Assembly (NCBI GenBank): GCA_951802425.1
Contig: OX637801.1
Location: forward strand, 1,178,001 to 1,242,000
Direction: 5' to 3'
Length of the DNA stretch: 64,000 bases
Source: Clavaria fumosa
Taxonomy: Eukaryota; Basidiomycota; Agaricomycetes; Agaricales; Clavariaceae
The notes below the pieces were generated by a model. It was not told the DNA's origin. It saw only the letters and a program-made list of their open reading frames with translations, and did not search any database. Numbering within the stretch: the first letter of the stretch is position 1; every line of letters starts with the position of its first letter. Both the position numbers and the translations under genes were made by a program. Positions 53,301-63,345 of the stretch are shown one piece after another.

Positions 53301-53918
53301 AATGGAGGTATACACCCACGGACAGAAGTGAACCCAGCTGCGGATGAGTGGATGGCGAAGTTGGAAGAGTCGCGACGCGCTGCCAAAGAGGCCATGGAGA
53401 AAGCCGCGCTAGCAATGAAGAAAAGCTATGACAGCGGAAAGCGACCTAGCCGCGAGTATGGGAAGGGAGACTTAGTTTGGCTCGACACGCGAAACTTGAA
53501 AATGGACCGCCCAAACAAGAAACTCGACAACAAACGCGCTGGACCCTTCGCTATCATAGAGAAGGTGGGGCCAGCTGGATATCGCCTCAAACTGCCCCCG
53601 GCCTGGCGAATCCATGACGTATTTAATGAGTTGCTCCTCACCCCGTTCATCCCCCCTTCTTTCGCTTCTCAAGCCCGACCATCTCCACCCCCCCCGACCA
53701 TCGACGACGACCATTTGGAGTATGAAGTCGAAGAGATCCTGGATGTGAAGAAAGTAGGACGAGGAGTGAGGTACCTGGTAAAGTGGCAAGACTACCCCAT
53801 CGAAGAGAATACTTGGGAACCCCGCCAGAACCTTACCAACACCGCAACTCTCCTCCGCGACTTCTTCCTCAAACACCCGGACAAGGCGCGATTGGCCGGT
53901 CGAGACGCCCAGCCTTGA
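50355..53918 (+). CDS. Element 4 Pol: protease, RT, RNase H, integrase, chromodomain
   Basis: Open without a stop from the slip site (50355) to TGA 53918, 1,187 residues after the -1 shift; no ATG lies near its start, so expression as Gag-Pol is likely. Protease VLIDSGCTNCFMDL (near 50620); RT with FSKIDAKGGFPS and AYIDDVIIFADD (near 51600); RNase H VETDASNLATGG (near 52040); integrase zinc finger (GHPGKKKMKAAM ... CEGCQ), D,D,E in WDIVGPLP, VSDRGPQFVSR and GQTERVNQE; then GPFAIIEKVGPAGYRL and a chromodomain (VEEILDVKKVGRGVRYLVKW, DYPIEENTWEP). All catalytic residues are present. The polypurine tract TTGAGGAGGGGGCCA follows at once. It is the best reference for judging decay in elements 2 and 5. 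Confidence 0.95.
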   Translation, partial: WRRDAVSPNWRLCNSTSLVPAPAPVPVASIPKYTILQRRHARSANELEDNRTTKVAEEKPKKRKRELTLPAHFETLTTAEWGGVKVLIDSGCTNCFMDLAWCRELGLEPVPLQNPIKVYNVDGSANKSGPIRYGIDLLLTIGDHQERIHFLLGTAKSHKIILGHDWLSKHNPEIDWPLGKVSFKRCPASCHFDPHLASPWAYPKSSDWDNALRTTMDIRFSDSGDMPDWPSLYPTVFSEAKWDELPKPRPDFDIKIEFREDPGHLSSKLYSLTREETIEMNRWIDEQLASGRIRPSKSPYASPFFFKREKDKLRPIIDYSRLNSFLIKDKFPLPRIRDCVDKLRGAKLFSKIDAKGGFPSMRLWEGHQERCAFLTSRGLFEPTVMWFGLQNAPATFQRFMNHILREEIASGHVLAYIDDVIIFADDLATHRYWMDRVLQRFRENGLCLRLSKCEFEKAEVFYLGLRLSHNRLEHDPAKAEAIRNWPVPRNVKELQRFLGMVNHLRRFIPNLSTQAKPLFKLTGNVPWCWQSEQVAAFLDVKGALVSAPVLALPQDSGRWKVETDASNLATGGVLSQQQPDGTWRPVDYISEALTAAEKNYDVYDKELLAVIRALREWRAYLVGVDETFEIWTDHANLQYFRKPQKLKPRQVRWYGELQSFDFEIKYRTGKSNTKADTLSRRPDYGDAAEEDAPVQMLPADMDVRASFTSEMETLLQKKSAEYVTKPTEIDDSWTRDRLGLWWRNNTVWIPASVREVVLNYEHDLPTAGHPGKKKMKAAMVKAYWWPEMVKDVEKYVSGCEGCQRTKPDRTKRAAPLYPHPVPNGPWWAISWDIVGPLPQSRGFDSILVIVDKFTKRTLIEAIGFDLTSLGAARILRDRVFRNHGIPQKVVSDRGPQFVSRFMKEFYRMIGIKANPSTAFHPQTDGQTERVNQEIETYLRGYVDHLQDDWAEWLSTAEFALNNREHSATGYTPFFLDYGRHPWNGGIHPRTEVNPAADEWMAKLEESRRAAKEAMEKAALAMKKSYDSGKRPSREYGKGDLVWLDTRNLKMDRPNKKLDNKRAGPFAIIEKVGPAGYRLKLPPAWRIHDVFNELLLTPFIPPSFASQARPSPPPPTIDDDHLEYEVEEILDVKKVGRGVRYLVKWQDYPIEENTWEPRQNLTNTATLLRDFFLKHPDKARLAGRDAQP

Positions 53919-53929
53919 GGAGGGGGCCA

Positions 53930-54509
53930 TGTCAGGATCCATTACGTAAGCCGCCGTCACTAAGTCTGCAACGCGCTAGGATCTAGCTACGAGGACCGAG
54001 TATGGGATCACGTGACTACTCGCGACCTTAAGCGCCTGCCCACGACCTCAACCCCACACTCGCGACTCCCCTGGCGCTTATAGGCTCGCGACCAGCACCC
54101 ATCACGTGCCCCCACCCACGTTCCTTGCGATTTCCCACGCTCTGCAATTCGTGATGGAGGCGGATCAGCAAAAATGCCTCTGACGTCCCCCATCAACCAA
54201 TCTAACCTAAATGAGCTTAACTGAGGCCTCCCCTCGGGTAGCCAAGACCGCGCCAAGCATTCCCTCTGTCGTTCTCCCCACATTCGTACCTCGCCGCTAC
54301 CTTCCTTATCCGGCATCCCCTTTTCCCTTTATTGCCTCCCCTGTCCCGCGCGACTCAGAGCGCGTAGCCTCGTTTGTCTTACTTATGACTCACTCCCTAC
54401 ACAGCCCCTTTCCCCCAGTATATATAACGCCTTTGTAATGAGTGTAGGTCCTCACGTTGAAATCGAGCTTCTTTCCCCTTCTCGCTTCTGTGAGGGACTT
54501 GGACTGACA
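53930..54509 (+). repeat. Element 4 3' LTR
   Basis: 580 bp. The differences noted from the 5' LTR are transitions near 54183 (GACATC to GACGTC) and 54211 (AAACGAG to AAATGAG). It is followed by the target duplicate ATACC. Confidence 0.95.
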
Positions 54510-54514
54510 ATACC

Positions 54515-54792
54515 TCTCCCAGTGAATCGTGTAGTGTACAGGGCAAGGAAAGGCCCTTTACATAGTCTTTCTGTAGTTTTCTGGTCCAGTGGACAGGGCC
54601 CTTGCTCTGTGACCATTGTCAGAAGGGCGCATGGGCAACTCATTAAGAGTTGTGGAGCAACCACCTGGGACACCATTTGGGCCCCACGCTAGCAATAGTT
54701 TCATAGAATAAGAGTTCTATAGGTACATAAGTACTAGAAGAGCAGCCTGAGAGGACAGGACTGTTAAGAGATTGAAGAAATCCTGAGTGCTG
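54515..54792 (+). repeat. Possible SINE-like insertion with 24-bp direct repeats
   Basis: The segment 47879-47888 plus 54515-54792 (element 4 removed) is bracketed by AAGGCCC(A/G)GAA(C/T)TTTATTTTACAG at 47855-47878 and 54793-54816, like a LINE-type target duplication. It holds a box-A-like TGGTCCAGTGG (54582-54592) and tRNA-like words. No clear box B, so the call is tentative. Confidence 0.35.
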
Positions 54793-54829
54793 AAGGCCCG
54801 GAATTTTATTTTACAGTGCTATAGAATGC

Positions 54830-55400
54830 TGGACCTAGCTGTTGCCCCCTTTGATGGGCAGAAAAGGAACTTCCATACATTCCTCTGATCCCTTCGCCTC
54901 CTGTTTATGGCGAACCCGACTACCTATGCTGTGGACCTGGTGAAGGTCCTCTTTGCTCTGAGCAAAATTGTTGGAGATGGATTTGCTGCAGAATGGGCAA
55001 ATATGAAGGCAGAAGAGATCCTGGGTAGTGGCAAGGCCGGAACCTGGGCAGAGTTTGTGGAGGAGATGAAGTGAGCATTCAATGACCCGAGCAACCATGT
55101 GACTGCCCTTGCCGATATTGCAGGGTTGAAACAGGGTACCACGACAGCACCAGAGTTCTTTGTAAGATTTGAGATGCTGTTCCAATGGGCAGAGTTGAGT
55201 GCAGAGAAGGACTCAGGAATCCTGGTCCATTGGCTGGAGTTGAACCTGAGTAGGAGGTTGGTGGAGAGGATCTATGGTGTCTCCCCGATGCCAGAGACTT
55301 ATGGAGAATGGAGAGAGCTGGCAGAGAGACTTGATGCCCAGCAAAGGTGACTGGATGGGATACTTGCAGAACAGACACCACAACCCATCATGACCTCTGC
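54830..55400 (+). pseudogene. Element 5 gag remnant
   Basis: MLDLAVAPFDGQKRNFHTFL, LVKVLFALSKIVGDGFAAEW, LKQGTTTAPEFFVRFE and LVHWLELNLSRRLVERIYG align with element 4 Gag. At least three in-frame TGA codons (after HTFL, EEMK and DAQQR) stand at Arg positions of the relative. The zinc-knuckle region is not recognisable, replaced by out-of-frame Cys/His words near 55490-55550. Confidence 0.83.
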
Positions 55401-55551
55401 GCGACCCACCACGACCTCTCTGTGACCTGCCACAACCCTCTCACACCCTCTGAATGTGGCCATGGGCTGTGGATGTGCCCCTGCTGATGAGAGATGTTGT
55501 TTCTGATGCCACCAGACTGGCCATGCTGTCTGTTTCTGCCCCCTGCCCAAT

Positions 55552-58500
55552 ATGCATCTGCAGGTCCCAAGGGCCCAAACCTGTGCTGTGCCAGGTACCC
55601 CCCAAACAACAGAGGATTACCAGAGAGAGATTGTGTTGCTCCAAACAAAACTGGAGCCACTTGAGAGAGAAAGGAGGACTCTGGCTGGAGAGAAGAGTTG
55701 TTCCAGCCCCCATTCTGTCCCTGTGCCCACAGCAAGTATACCGAAGTATACTATCTTGCAGCGGAGACATACCCAAATTGGGGCTGAGGTGAAAGAGGAA
55801 GTGAGACTGGCAGAGCGCCCAACCAAGGTGCAGCCAGAGGTGGAGAAATGTGTGCCACGAGAGCTAGCCATCCAGGTGCACTTGGAGGCCCTCAGCACTG
55901 GCAAGTGGGCTACGACGAAGGCCCTTGTCGACTCAGGATGCACCAACTGTTTCATGGACTTGGAGTGGGCAAAAAGAGTGGGCCTGGAGCCATCTCCCTT
56001 GCTGAACCCGATCACAATGTACAACATGGATGGGTCACAGAACAGAGAGGGTAAAATCTGGTTTGGAATTGAGCTGCTGGTGAAGGTGGGCAACCATTGT
56101 GAATGGGTCCATTTCCTGCTGGGAAAAATCCAATCCCACAAGGCCATCCTTGGGCATGACTGGCTCAAGCAATGTAACCCTGACATCGACTGGAAGAAGG
56201 CAGAGCTGAGCCTTACCCATTGCCCCACACAGTGCTCTCCATCCCCACGAGCCCCTGCACCCCTGAAAACAAGTACCCTCGCATCTGCGAGTATTCCAGA
56301 CACCTGTTTTCCCAACTCTGGCCCCACCTCTGATTGGCCTTCAGTTTTTAGTGAAGCAAAGTGGGATGAACTTCCCCACTCCTGACTGGACTTTGATATT
56401 AAGATCAAGTTCAAAAAGGACCCTGAGCACCTCTCTTCCAAGCTATACTCACTGACAAGGGCAGAGATGGTGGAGATGAACCATTGGGTGGACGAGCAGC
56501 TTGCTTCTGGACGAATCCAGCTCTCAAAATCCCCATATGCCAGCCCCTTCTTCTTCAAACATGAAAAGGACAAGCTGCGGCCGATTATCAACTACTCGAG
56601 GCTGAATGAGCACCTGATCAAGGACAAGTACCCCCTCCCCTGCATCTGAGACACAGTGGATGTGCTTAAAGGAGCATCGATCTACTCTAAGATTGATGCA
56701 AAGGGAGGTTTTCCATCTATGCAGGTCTGGCCTGAGCACCAGCACTGCTGCACCTTCCTGACACCCCATGGACTCTTCGAACCAGCTGTCATGTGGTTTG
56801 GACTGCAGAATGCACCTGCCACCTTCCAGCACTTCATGAATCATGTATTGAGGGAGGACATTGTGGGAGGACATGTCCGGGCTTATGTGGATGATGTGAT
56901 TGTGTTTGCAGAGGATTTGCCAACACGCTGGTATTGGATGGATCAGGTCTTGAGGAAGTTTGGAGAGAATGGGTTGTGTCTCAAACTCAGTAAATGCGAG
57001 TTTGAGAAGAGTGAGATCATCTTCCTGGGGATGAAGATCTCTCACAACCAGCTAGAGCATGACCCAGCCAAGGGTGTGGCAGTCCGAGATTGGCCACGTC
57101 ATAGGAATGTGAAGGATGTCCAGAGGTTCAATGGGATGTTGAACTACCTCTGCTGGCACATCTCAAATCTTTCTGCCCAGGCAAAGCCACTCTTCCAGCT
57201 GACTGGGAATGTTCCATGGAAATGGGAGGAGGAGGAGGAAGCAGCCTTCCGAGATCTCTGCCAGGCACTCATATCAGCCCTGGTCTTGGCTCTGCCTCAG
57301 GACAAAGGGAGATGGAAGGTAGAAATGGATGAGAGCAACTTGGCGACTGGAGGAGTTCTCTCGCAGCAGCAGGTGGATGGGACTTGGAGAGTTGTAGACT
57401 ATATCTCCAAGGCCCTCACTGCAGCTGAGAAGAATTACGACGTGTACAACAAGGAGTTCCTGGCTGTAATCCAGGCACTACGCGAGTGGCAGGCTTACCT
57501 GATTGGGGTGGAAGAGACCATTGAAATCTGGACGGACCATGCTAACCTCCAGTACTTCTGGAAGCCCCAGAAGTTGAAACTGAGGCAGGTCCAGTGGGTT
57601 GGGGAGCTCCAGTGCTTTGACTTTGAAATAAAGTACTGCACTGGAAAGTCGAACATGAAGGCAGATGTGCTCTCACAGAGGCCAGACTATGGAGAGATGG
57701 TGGAGGAGGATGTGCCGATACAAGTCTTCCCAGAAGTGGAGACTCGTGTGTCATTCACATCAGAGATGGAGACACTACTCCAGAAAAATAGCACGGTACA
57801 CGTGCAGAAGCCAGAAGAGCTGGATGATGAGTGGACAAGAGATCAGATGGGACTCTGGTGGAAGGCCAAAATCACCTGGGTACCCCCAGAGGCACGTGAG
57901 GCAGTGCTCACCTTTGAGCATGACCTTCCCATCACAAGGCACCCAGGGCCACGGAAGCTGAGAGCAGTGCTGCTGAGGTCCTACTGGTGGGTGGGGATGG
58001 TGAAGGATTCAAATCAGTATGCAGGAGGGTGTCAGATGTGCCAGAAGGTGAAGCCCGACCGCACTAGGTGTGCCGCTCCACTCCACCCTCACCCCATGCC
58101 TGAAGGGCCTTGGGCAGTGATCTCTTGGGACATTGTGGGCCCCTTCCCCCTCTCCTGTGGGCACAACGCAATCCTGGTCATCATGGACAAGTTCACAAAG
58201 CGGACCCTCATCAAGGCTATCAGTCTTGACCTCACTGGACTTGGTGCCACTCGTATCCTCCGAGACCGGGTCTTCCATGACCATGGAGTTCTGCAGAAAG
58301 TTGTGAGTGACTGGGGCACCCAGTTTGTGTCTAGGTTCATGAAGGAGTTTTACGGGATGATTGGGGTTAAGGCAAACCTGAGTACAGCCTTCCACCCCCA
58401 GACAGATGGACAGACAGAATGGGTCAACCAGGAGGTTGAGGTGTACCTCTGGGCCTATGTGGACCACCTACAGGATGACTGGGCAGAATGGCTGTCTACT

Positions 58501-59199
58501 GCTGAGTTTGCACTCAATAACCAAGAACATTCAGCCACTGGATTCATGCCCTTCTACCTAGAGTATGGCTGGCACCCATGGAATGGTGGAATTTGGCCAC
58601 CCTTGGAAGTGAACCCTGCAGCTGATGAGTGGATGGCCAAGCTCACAGAGTCTCAAAGAGCAGCCAGGGAAGCAATGGGGAAAGCGGCAGATGCAATGAA
58701 GGCCAGCTATGATAAGGGAAAGCAGCCAAGTTGGGAATACTCGAAGGGAGACTTAGTCTGGTTGGACACACAGAACTTAAAAATGGACCAACCCTCCAAA
58801 AGACTTGACAACAAGTGAGCAGGGCCCTTTGCTGTTGAAGAGATGGTTGGACCAGCTGCCTACTGGCTCAAGCTCCCCTGAGTGTGGCAGATACACTGGG
58901 TGTTCAATGAGGTGTTGCTCACTCTGTATGTCGCTCCCTCTTTCTCTTCTCAGAGCCTACCTCCGCCCCCCCCTCCCACAATTGACAATGACCACTTGGA
59001 GTATGATGTTGAGGCCATCCTTGATGTCAAAAAGGTGGGACATGGGGTGAAGTACTTGGTGAAATGGTTGGGGTATCCAGTGGAGGAGAACACTTGGGAA
59101 CCTCACTGGAACCTCACCAATGTGACTCTGCTGCTCTGGGACTTCTTCCAGCAACACCCCGACAAAGCAAAATTGGCTGGTCAAGATGCCCAGCCTTAA
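55552..59199 (+). pseudogene. Element 5 pol with TGA interruptions
   Basis: Protease ALVDSGCTNCFMDLEW; RT with FKHEKDKLRPI and AYVDDVIVFAED; RNase H VEMDESNLATGG; integrase with WDIVGPFPLSCGHN, VSDWGTQFVSR and GQTEWVNQEVE; chromodomain YLVKWLGYPVEENTWEP ending at 59199. It is split by TGA at 56383, 56647, 58816 and 58879, which replace Arg or neighbouring codons of element 4. Many Arg to Trp/Gln/Cys/His changes. The catalytic Asp of RT survive. One frame otherwise runs almost continuously, so decay is mainly by transitions. Confidence 0.92.
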
Positions 59200-59533
59200 G
59201 AGGGGGGTGATGTCAGGACTGCTTACATAAGCACCAGAGAAGCGAGAGGGAGGGTTGCGAAAGAGATGCGGGAAGATTGTGGGAAAGTCACGTGACCCGG
59301 ATGGGTGGCAGATTATGTAATGTGAAAGTCACATGACCCAGGCCTGAGCGCATCACGTGACTCACGGGGTCCGAGCGTGGGAACACTGGCAACTCACGGG
59401 GTCCAAGTGTGGGAACACCGGCAACTCCCAGGGTTCCTGCTATATATACTATCTTTTTCCCTTTTCCCCTTATGTTAGTATCGTCATCATTGACCTTACA
59501 TTAAGCTGTGTGATTGTGAGACCCAGTCTGATA

Positions 59534-60120
59534 GGTTGTTGCTGCCATAGCTGCTGCTGTTGTTGCTGCCACCACTGCTGTTGCTTTGCTGCTGCTGCCA
59601 CTGCTGCTGCTGTCATTGTCATTGCTGGAGGAGAAAGATAGGGAAAGGAAGGGGAGAGAAGAGAGGGAGGAGAGGGAAAGAGAGGAGAGGGAGAAGCAGC
59701 CCTCACCATCACTCTGTAAATAATAAAAAATGAAAAGAATATGAACAAAAAGGGAGAGGATGCACCTGATGGACCCTCCCTGAGGGTGCTGCCACCATCG
59801 TTGTTGTGAGGAGAGAGGGGGAGAGGGCTGCCGCTGCCACAGTCATCGCTGGAGGAGAGAGAGGGTGAGGGTGAAGGTGCCGCCATTGTCATCGCTGGAG
59901 GTGAGGGCGAGGGTGCTGTTGCCGTTGTCATTGTTGCTGGAGGTGAGGGTGAGGGTGCCATTGTCGTCACTGGGGATGGGATAGAGGGAGGAGAGAGAGG
60001 GAGAGGAGAGGAGAGGAGAGAGAGGGTGTCACCACCATTGTTGTCATTGCTGGGGATGAGAGAGAGGGAATGGAAAGAGAGAAGGTGCCGCCGCCATCAT
60101 CGTCAGAGAGGCATGGGTGA
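59534..60120. repeat. Microsatellite, right part, and GA-rich low-complexity tract
   Basis: 59534-59625 continues the GCTGCTGCC array of 46961-47319. 59625-60120 is GGAGAGAGGG/GGTGAGGGTGA low-complexity sequence with interspersed GCCGCCATTGTC words. No gene. Confidence 0.8.
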
Positions 60121-61466
60121 TGGTGGGAGAATGACAAGTTCAACATAGCATGTGATGACTTTCTGAAGGTTGGAGTTTAAAATAAACACAACATGGATTT
60201 GTTCCTGAGCCCTCAGTAAATGTGTATAAATCATGAAAATATTAATATAAGCCATCCTAATAAGCATTTATATCCTATCAAAATTTAAAGGTAATCCATT
60301 TATTGGTTGTTGAGAACCCACAGTGTTGTCATGCTGAGTTTGAAATTGCAGGAACTTCACACTTCACACTAGAGGCAAATGCAATGCTGACACAGCCTCA
60401 CCCTGATTAGGCAGTACCCTCTAATAGTGAACCCTGAACTGAACTGCAAGTTCAGTTCAGGTGAGGAAGTGAACATCTGAGGACTGAACCAAAGCTTGGA
60501 TTTAGTGACCAGTTCAGACTGAACTTTGACTGCACCATGGGGATCTTTGGCCATAAGGGTGCTCAAGCACCACACCTAAAACAGCATTCATTCTAAGACC
60601 AACAGCAACAGCAGCATCAGCAGCAAAGCAGTGATGGTGGCAGAAATGCAGCAGCAGTGGCAAAGCAGTGACAGTGGTGGCAGCAGTGGCAGCAGCAACA
60701 GTGGTGGCAGCAGCAGCAGCTTGTCTTATACATCTTAGCCATCTTAGCTGTCTTATTTGATATGTAGCTACTTGTGTCAAGCTGGCTAAGGTGCTTTAAG
60801 CTGGCTAAGTTCAGCTATGTTTGGTTAAGAAGATTTGATGTTTCCTGATACAGCAGATTAAGTCATTTTAAGACATTTGATTAAGACTCTGCTGGTCATC
60901 TTTGTGGTCTTGGCTCCAATGGCTTGGGTGCACCACTTCATTGAATCACATTTTAATATCTGAATGGTCTTAGAAAAGATATTACCTTAATATCTAGATG
61001 GATCAGCATAGAGTAAGACCTTTGAAAAGAATATATATATCTGATAAATAGATAATATCCAGCACAGGGAAGACTGAGATTCAGGCGAGGGGAATAAAGC
61101 GTATATTAGACACATAGTAAGTGTTAAAAGGAAATAGACAAATACCTGAGATTATGCCTCCAAAGTATTGAGTTTCTCTGTTGACATGACAGTCAAAGCT
61201 TTGGACAACTAATTGGAATACAGGAAGTTGGTGCCACATATCCCTTTGAAGAGCAAGCTGAGGACAAAGACAGAGAAGATTAAGACAGCCATAAGGGTTC
61301 ACAAGTGGAGATTTTATTTTTGAATGTCTGAGAATTGACTGAGGAAAGAGTAAAATATCAAGGGTCAGTGATCAAGGGTCAGTGAAATCAAGGGCTTAGG
61401 CGCGTTTTTGCTTATGTAAGCGTCACGCGCCCTTAGGGAGGATTGCCCGTCCCCAGTGAAGGCGCG
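60121..61466. other. Intergenic upstream of NNF1
   Basis: AT-rich with GTTCAGTTCAG words at 60430-60520 that echo block A, a CAG/GCA-rich array at 60597-60722, TCTTA/TTAAG-rich sequence at 60720-61050, and short direct repeats ATCAAGGGTCAGTGA at 61363-61392. No coding region supported. Confidence 0.6.
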
Positions 61467-62227
61467 ATGGCTGAAGCGCAAAGTGGGAGCAGGCGTTGGA
61501 CTCATTTCTCTTCCGCACTCCAACTCGCTATCCAACGCGCATCTCATAAATGGACGTACGAAGACTTTTGCGAATGCTTCGCAACCTGGTGCAAGGAACA
61601 TCACGAGAGCGGGGTTGGCACGTACAAACTTGTGTCTGAGCATATGGAGTCTACCATACAGGTCAGTGATGCTTTCTACCCCAAATATCAACACTCATGT
61701 CGGTCTCCAGCGCAATTGTCAAGAGCTGTTTGAAAGGCTCGAAGTCAAGCCTGCCATTGACAGATTACACGAAGTTGTCACACAAGCTAGGGCTCGTGCC
61801 GAAAGCGGGGACATAGGCTCTGATGTTTGGAATGAAGATTTAGACCCTTGGGGTTCTGTTCGGGCAGGGGCTATCCCTGTTCTACAAAATGAACGAGACA
61901 GACTTAAAGCCAAGCTAGAGGAGGTGTGTACCAGGAAGTTGTTGCTTAGCTTGCGCCGCGCCTCATGATTTACATGGGGAAGTTGGTAACGGAGAACAGG
62001 AGCCTACAACAACAGATGCAAGAGAATGTCAAAGCACGAGAGCTCGGAGACACGAAAATACAAAGTTTGCTAGAACTGCTTGATGATGTATGTGGTGTTG
62101 TGTTGTTATGATGCAATTGACAGTTTTTCTCCAGGTGTATGATAAATGGAGTAAACTTCCTTGGGATGAGATTGAGCTGTGGGGTGTGCAGACAAGGGAC
62201 AGCATCAAATCAACTTATCCATCATGA
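61467..62227 (+). CDS. NNF1: Nnf1-like kinetochore protein (MIND complex)
   Basis: Subunit of the Mis12/MIND complex that links inner kinetochore to microtubule-binding proteins. Exons 61467-61661, 61711-61923, 61983-62087 and 62135-62227 are all phase 0 and give 201 residues, the usual length. The Nnf1 domain begins with RWTHFSSALQLAIQRASHKW, TYEDFCECFATWCKEH and continues as CQELFERLEVKPAIDRLHEV, VWNEDLDPWGSVRAGAIPVL, then a coiled coil (ERDRLKAKLEE, LVTENRSLQQQMQENVKARE, LLELLDDVYDKW). ATG at 61467 is in context GGCGCGATGG. The introns are 49-59 bp with normal sites. The gene appears intact although surrounded by repeats. Confidence 0.87.
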
Positions 62228-62422
62228 ATACTTTGTTTTTGTAGTAATATTAGTTGTGAATTTTATGATAAGGTATACTTTTGATATATTTTGTGTTGAG
62301 ATTTCACACATCATACCCTACCCATGATTACTGTACCCTTATCAGGGGGTTGATGCCAACTCAGGACTGAACCTAACATCACTTATGAGATGGAACAAGC
62401 CATAGCAGCCAACAGATGTGCT
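62228..62422. other. NNF1 3' flank
   Basis: Short AT-rich flank ending in GATGTGCT, the 8-bp target duplicate of the next MITE. Nothing else seen. Confidence 0.6.
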
Positions 62423-62738
62423 TAGTGATCAACATGGGTAACCTGCAGGTTTTCCATGGGCTTTGAGTAAACAGGATTGTAGCCCTTCATTTCTTGATGA
62501 AAATTTAAAAAATTGCATTCAAAATGATCCAGAATTGACTGTGATATGGACAGTACAAGTTTTATGGCTGAAGCTTCAGTTTGGAAGCTTCAGCCATAAA
62601 ACTTGTACTGTCCATATCACAGTCAATTCTGGATCATTTTGAATGCAATTTTTTAAATTTTCATCAAGAAATGAAGGGCTACAATCCTGTTTACTCAAAA
62701 CCTGTGGACAACCTGCGGGTTACCCATGGTGATCACTA
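62423..62738. mobile_element. hAT-like MITE, almost perfect foldback
   Basis: 316 bp, flanked by 8-bp duplicate GATGTGCT (62415-62422, 62739-62746). Ends are TAGTGATCAACATGGGTAAC / TAGTGATCACCATGGGTAAC. The two halves are near-perfect inverted copies around about 62580, centred on CAGTTTGGAAGC. No coding capacity. Confidence 0.8.
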
Positions 62739-62739
62739 G

Positions 62740-63345
62740 ATGTGCTTCCCTCACTTATTTTTTCTTTTCTCTTTGTTCTTAACATCTAACAGGCAACAAC
62801 AATGGCAACTAGGAGCAATGACAGTGACTACTACAACCACAACCACAACAACAACAACAGGCAGCAACAGTGGCAGCTCCCTCCCCCTCTTCTTCCCCCC
62901 AGCCATGACAATGTCAGTGGCTCTCTCTCCCCCTCCTCCTCTCCTCTCCTCCCAGCAATGAAGACAACAGCATCAATGGCAGCAGCACCTCCCCCTCCCT
63001 CTCTTCCCCTCCCCCAGCAACAACAACAATGGCAGTGGCAGCTAGGGGCCACCAGGTGTGCCCTTGCCCCATTTTTGCTTTCTATTGCCTCTCTGCCTCT
63101 CCTCTCCCCTCTGCCTGCCCTTCCCTCTGCCTCTTTCCCTCTCCTGTCTCTGCCTCTCTGCACCTCCTCTCCATGCTTCCCCTCCCTCCCTATCTCTCCA
63201 TATCCCTGTCCCCCTGTCCCCCTGAGACCCCCTCTCCCTCTCTGCCTCCCTTCTCCCCCTTCTAACCCTACTTCTTCCTCTCCTGCCTCTGCCTTTCCAC
63301 ACCTCTCCTCCTCCCACTTCCTGTCTCCTCCCTCTGTTGTCTTTT
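62740..63345 (+). repeat. Polypyrimidine low-complexity tract
   Basis: CAA/CAG-rich at 62790-62870, then CCCTCTCTGCCTCTCC-type C/T tract with almost no purines from 63060 to 63345. Open frames on both strands are artefacts of the composition. Confidence 0.75.

Larger units (their letters stand above)
47889..54509 (+). mobile_element. Element 4: young, apparently intact chromovirus
   Basis: 6,621 bp, LTRs 47889-48468 and 53930-54509 (580 bp each) that differ at only about two positions by eye, with target duplication ATACC (47884-47888, 54510-54514). It is inserted in the leader of element 5. It encodes ORF0, Gag with zinc knuckle, and an uninterrupted Pol with all catalytic motifs. CpG sites are retained, unlike in its neighbours. 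It is the only element of the window likely to be, or recently to have been, autonomous. Confidence 0.96.
47320..59533 (+). mobile_element. Element 5: decayed chromovirus in microsatellite, split by element 4
   Basis: Plus-strand element, LTRs 47320-47622 (303 bp) and 59211-59533 (323 bp), starting TGTCAGGACTGCTTACATAAGC and ending CTGATA, with target duplication GGTTG (47315-47319, 59534-59538). The leader is 47623-47888 plus 54510 onward, gag remnants about 54830-55400, pol 55552-59199. The LTRs carry CACGTG at 47398-47403 and 47463-47468. Premature stops compared with element 4 are TGA at Arg positions. Confidence 0.9.
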
